From the NCBI RefSeq assembly GCF_003933735.1, contig NZ_RSED01000016.1, positions 426 through 64,425 on the forward strand: a stretch of 64,000 bases of DNA, in the 5' to 3' direction. The notes below the pieces were generated by a model. It was not told the DNA's origin, did no database searches, and saw nothing but the letters and a program-made list of their open reading frames with translations. Origin of the DNA: Aquabacterium soli. Its GTDB lineage: Bacteria; Pseudomonadota; Gammaproteobacteria; Burkholderiales; Burkholderiaceae_C. The translations under genes were made by a program, and so were the position numbers. Of this stretch, positions 63,577 through 64,000 are shown one piece after another (position 1 is the stretch's first letter; every line of letters begins with the position of its first letter).

Positions 63577-64000
63577 TCAGCGGGGAAGGTCCTGCATGAC
63601 TCGGGTATCGAACACCCTCAACTGGTCGCTCGAAAGCAGCATGCCTTGAAGGCCTGACGTGTTTGTCCAGCTCCGCACCAGCGTGCCGTCTCGCTGGCGA
63701 AGCTGCAGTTCGCTGAGCAGGTGATCGGTGATCAACAGCAGCTCGTCTTCATAGCGCTCGATACCCCTGCAGCGCTTTTGGTAGTCGGTGTCGACGTAGT
63801 CGGGTTGGGTGTTCTGCCAGCTCACGTGGTCAAACCATGCCTTGTCGACGACGACATACTCACTGTTGGACTGGTACAGGTTTCCCTGGCAGGTGAAGCT
63901 GTCTTCTGGACTTGCTCCGACGATGAGGTCCGACTGCAGATACGCGTACTGCCCTGTTCCCCAGAACCAGCCTCCCGTCCGGGTGTCCTGGAAGATCACG
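63577..64000 (-). CDS. Uncharacterised protein, 5' end beyond the window
   Basis: At least 140 residues in a frame open to the right edge; the upstream part is outside the window. The visible section is aromatic-rich (GGWFWGTGQYAYL, DKAWFDHVSWQNTQPDYV), with two cysteines and no membrane segment. Its GC content is noticeably lower than the rest of the window, suggesting a different origin. No family was recognised. The 172 bases before it (63405-63576) hold no gene; a G-run near 63561 is the only oddity. Confidence 0.5.
   Translation of the reverse strand, partial: VIFQDTRTGGWFWGTGQYAYLQSDLIVGASPEDSFTCQGNLYQSNSEYVVVDKAWFDHVSWQNTQPDYVDTDYQKRCRGIERYEDELLLITDHLLSELQLRQRDGTLVRSWTNTSGLQGMLLSSDQLRVFDTRVMQDLPR

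Overview
The window is one contiguous, very GC-rich stretch of bacterial chromosome. The intact thiL-pgpA-pncC run, the PEP-CTERM-type protein, the CysB-type LysR regulator and the codon use all suggest a betaproteobacterium of the order Burkholderiales. No rRNA, tRNA, CRISPR array, transposase or integrase was seen, and no stretch longer than about 300 bases lacks a gene.

Bases 1-17672 hold a surface-protein and export cluster. It starts inside a giant adhesin-like protein (right-handed beta-helix, Ig/cadherin-like repeats, then a cohesin-like module and a dockerin-like module) and continues with a PEP-CTERM-type protein. Four tightly overlapping genes follow: a GAF-HlyD fusion, a PqqD-like/M50 metalloprotease/lipoyl fusion, a SecA-like ATPase lacking the canonical C-terminal third, and a small HlyD adaptor. 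A SapC-family protein and a TolC-type outer-membrane channel converge on them from the opposite strand. Together they look like the parts of an unusual envelope-spanning export route for surface proteins.

Bases 17834-26488 are mostly housekeeping and regulation: thiL, pgpA and pncC; a hybrid histidine kinase with a NarL/LuxR response regulator; a CysB-like regulator; a small holin-like membrane protein; and two overlapping membrane diguanylate cyclases with degenerate I-sites.

Bases 26677-56316 hold 20 same-strand genes that form a complete-looking extracellular contractile injection system (eCIS). They encode a cap protein (DUF4255/Pvc16), two sheath-tube pairs, a LysM tube-linked protein, a DUF5908 peptide, a split VgrG (gpD plus gpV), gp25, baseplate J, a tail-I-like wedge, a putative tape measure and an AAA+ ATPase. 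Several non-standard genes accompany them: a protein with two membrane helices, a helical protein, a paralogous pair sharing an N-terminal domain, and a 1161-residue DUF4157 protein carrying an HNH-like motif, the best effector candidate. I saw no PAAR tip gene.

Bases 56317-64000 hold metabolic and uptake genes: a TonB siderophore receptor behind a Fur-box-like site, a LysR regulator divergent from a lipoprotein alkylsulfatase (SdsA type), an AzoR-type azoreductase divergent from another LysR regulator, and a truncated gene of lower GC at the right edge.
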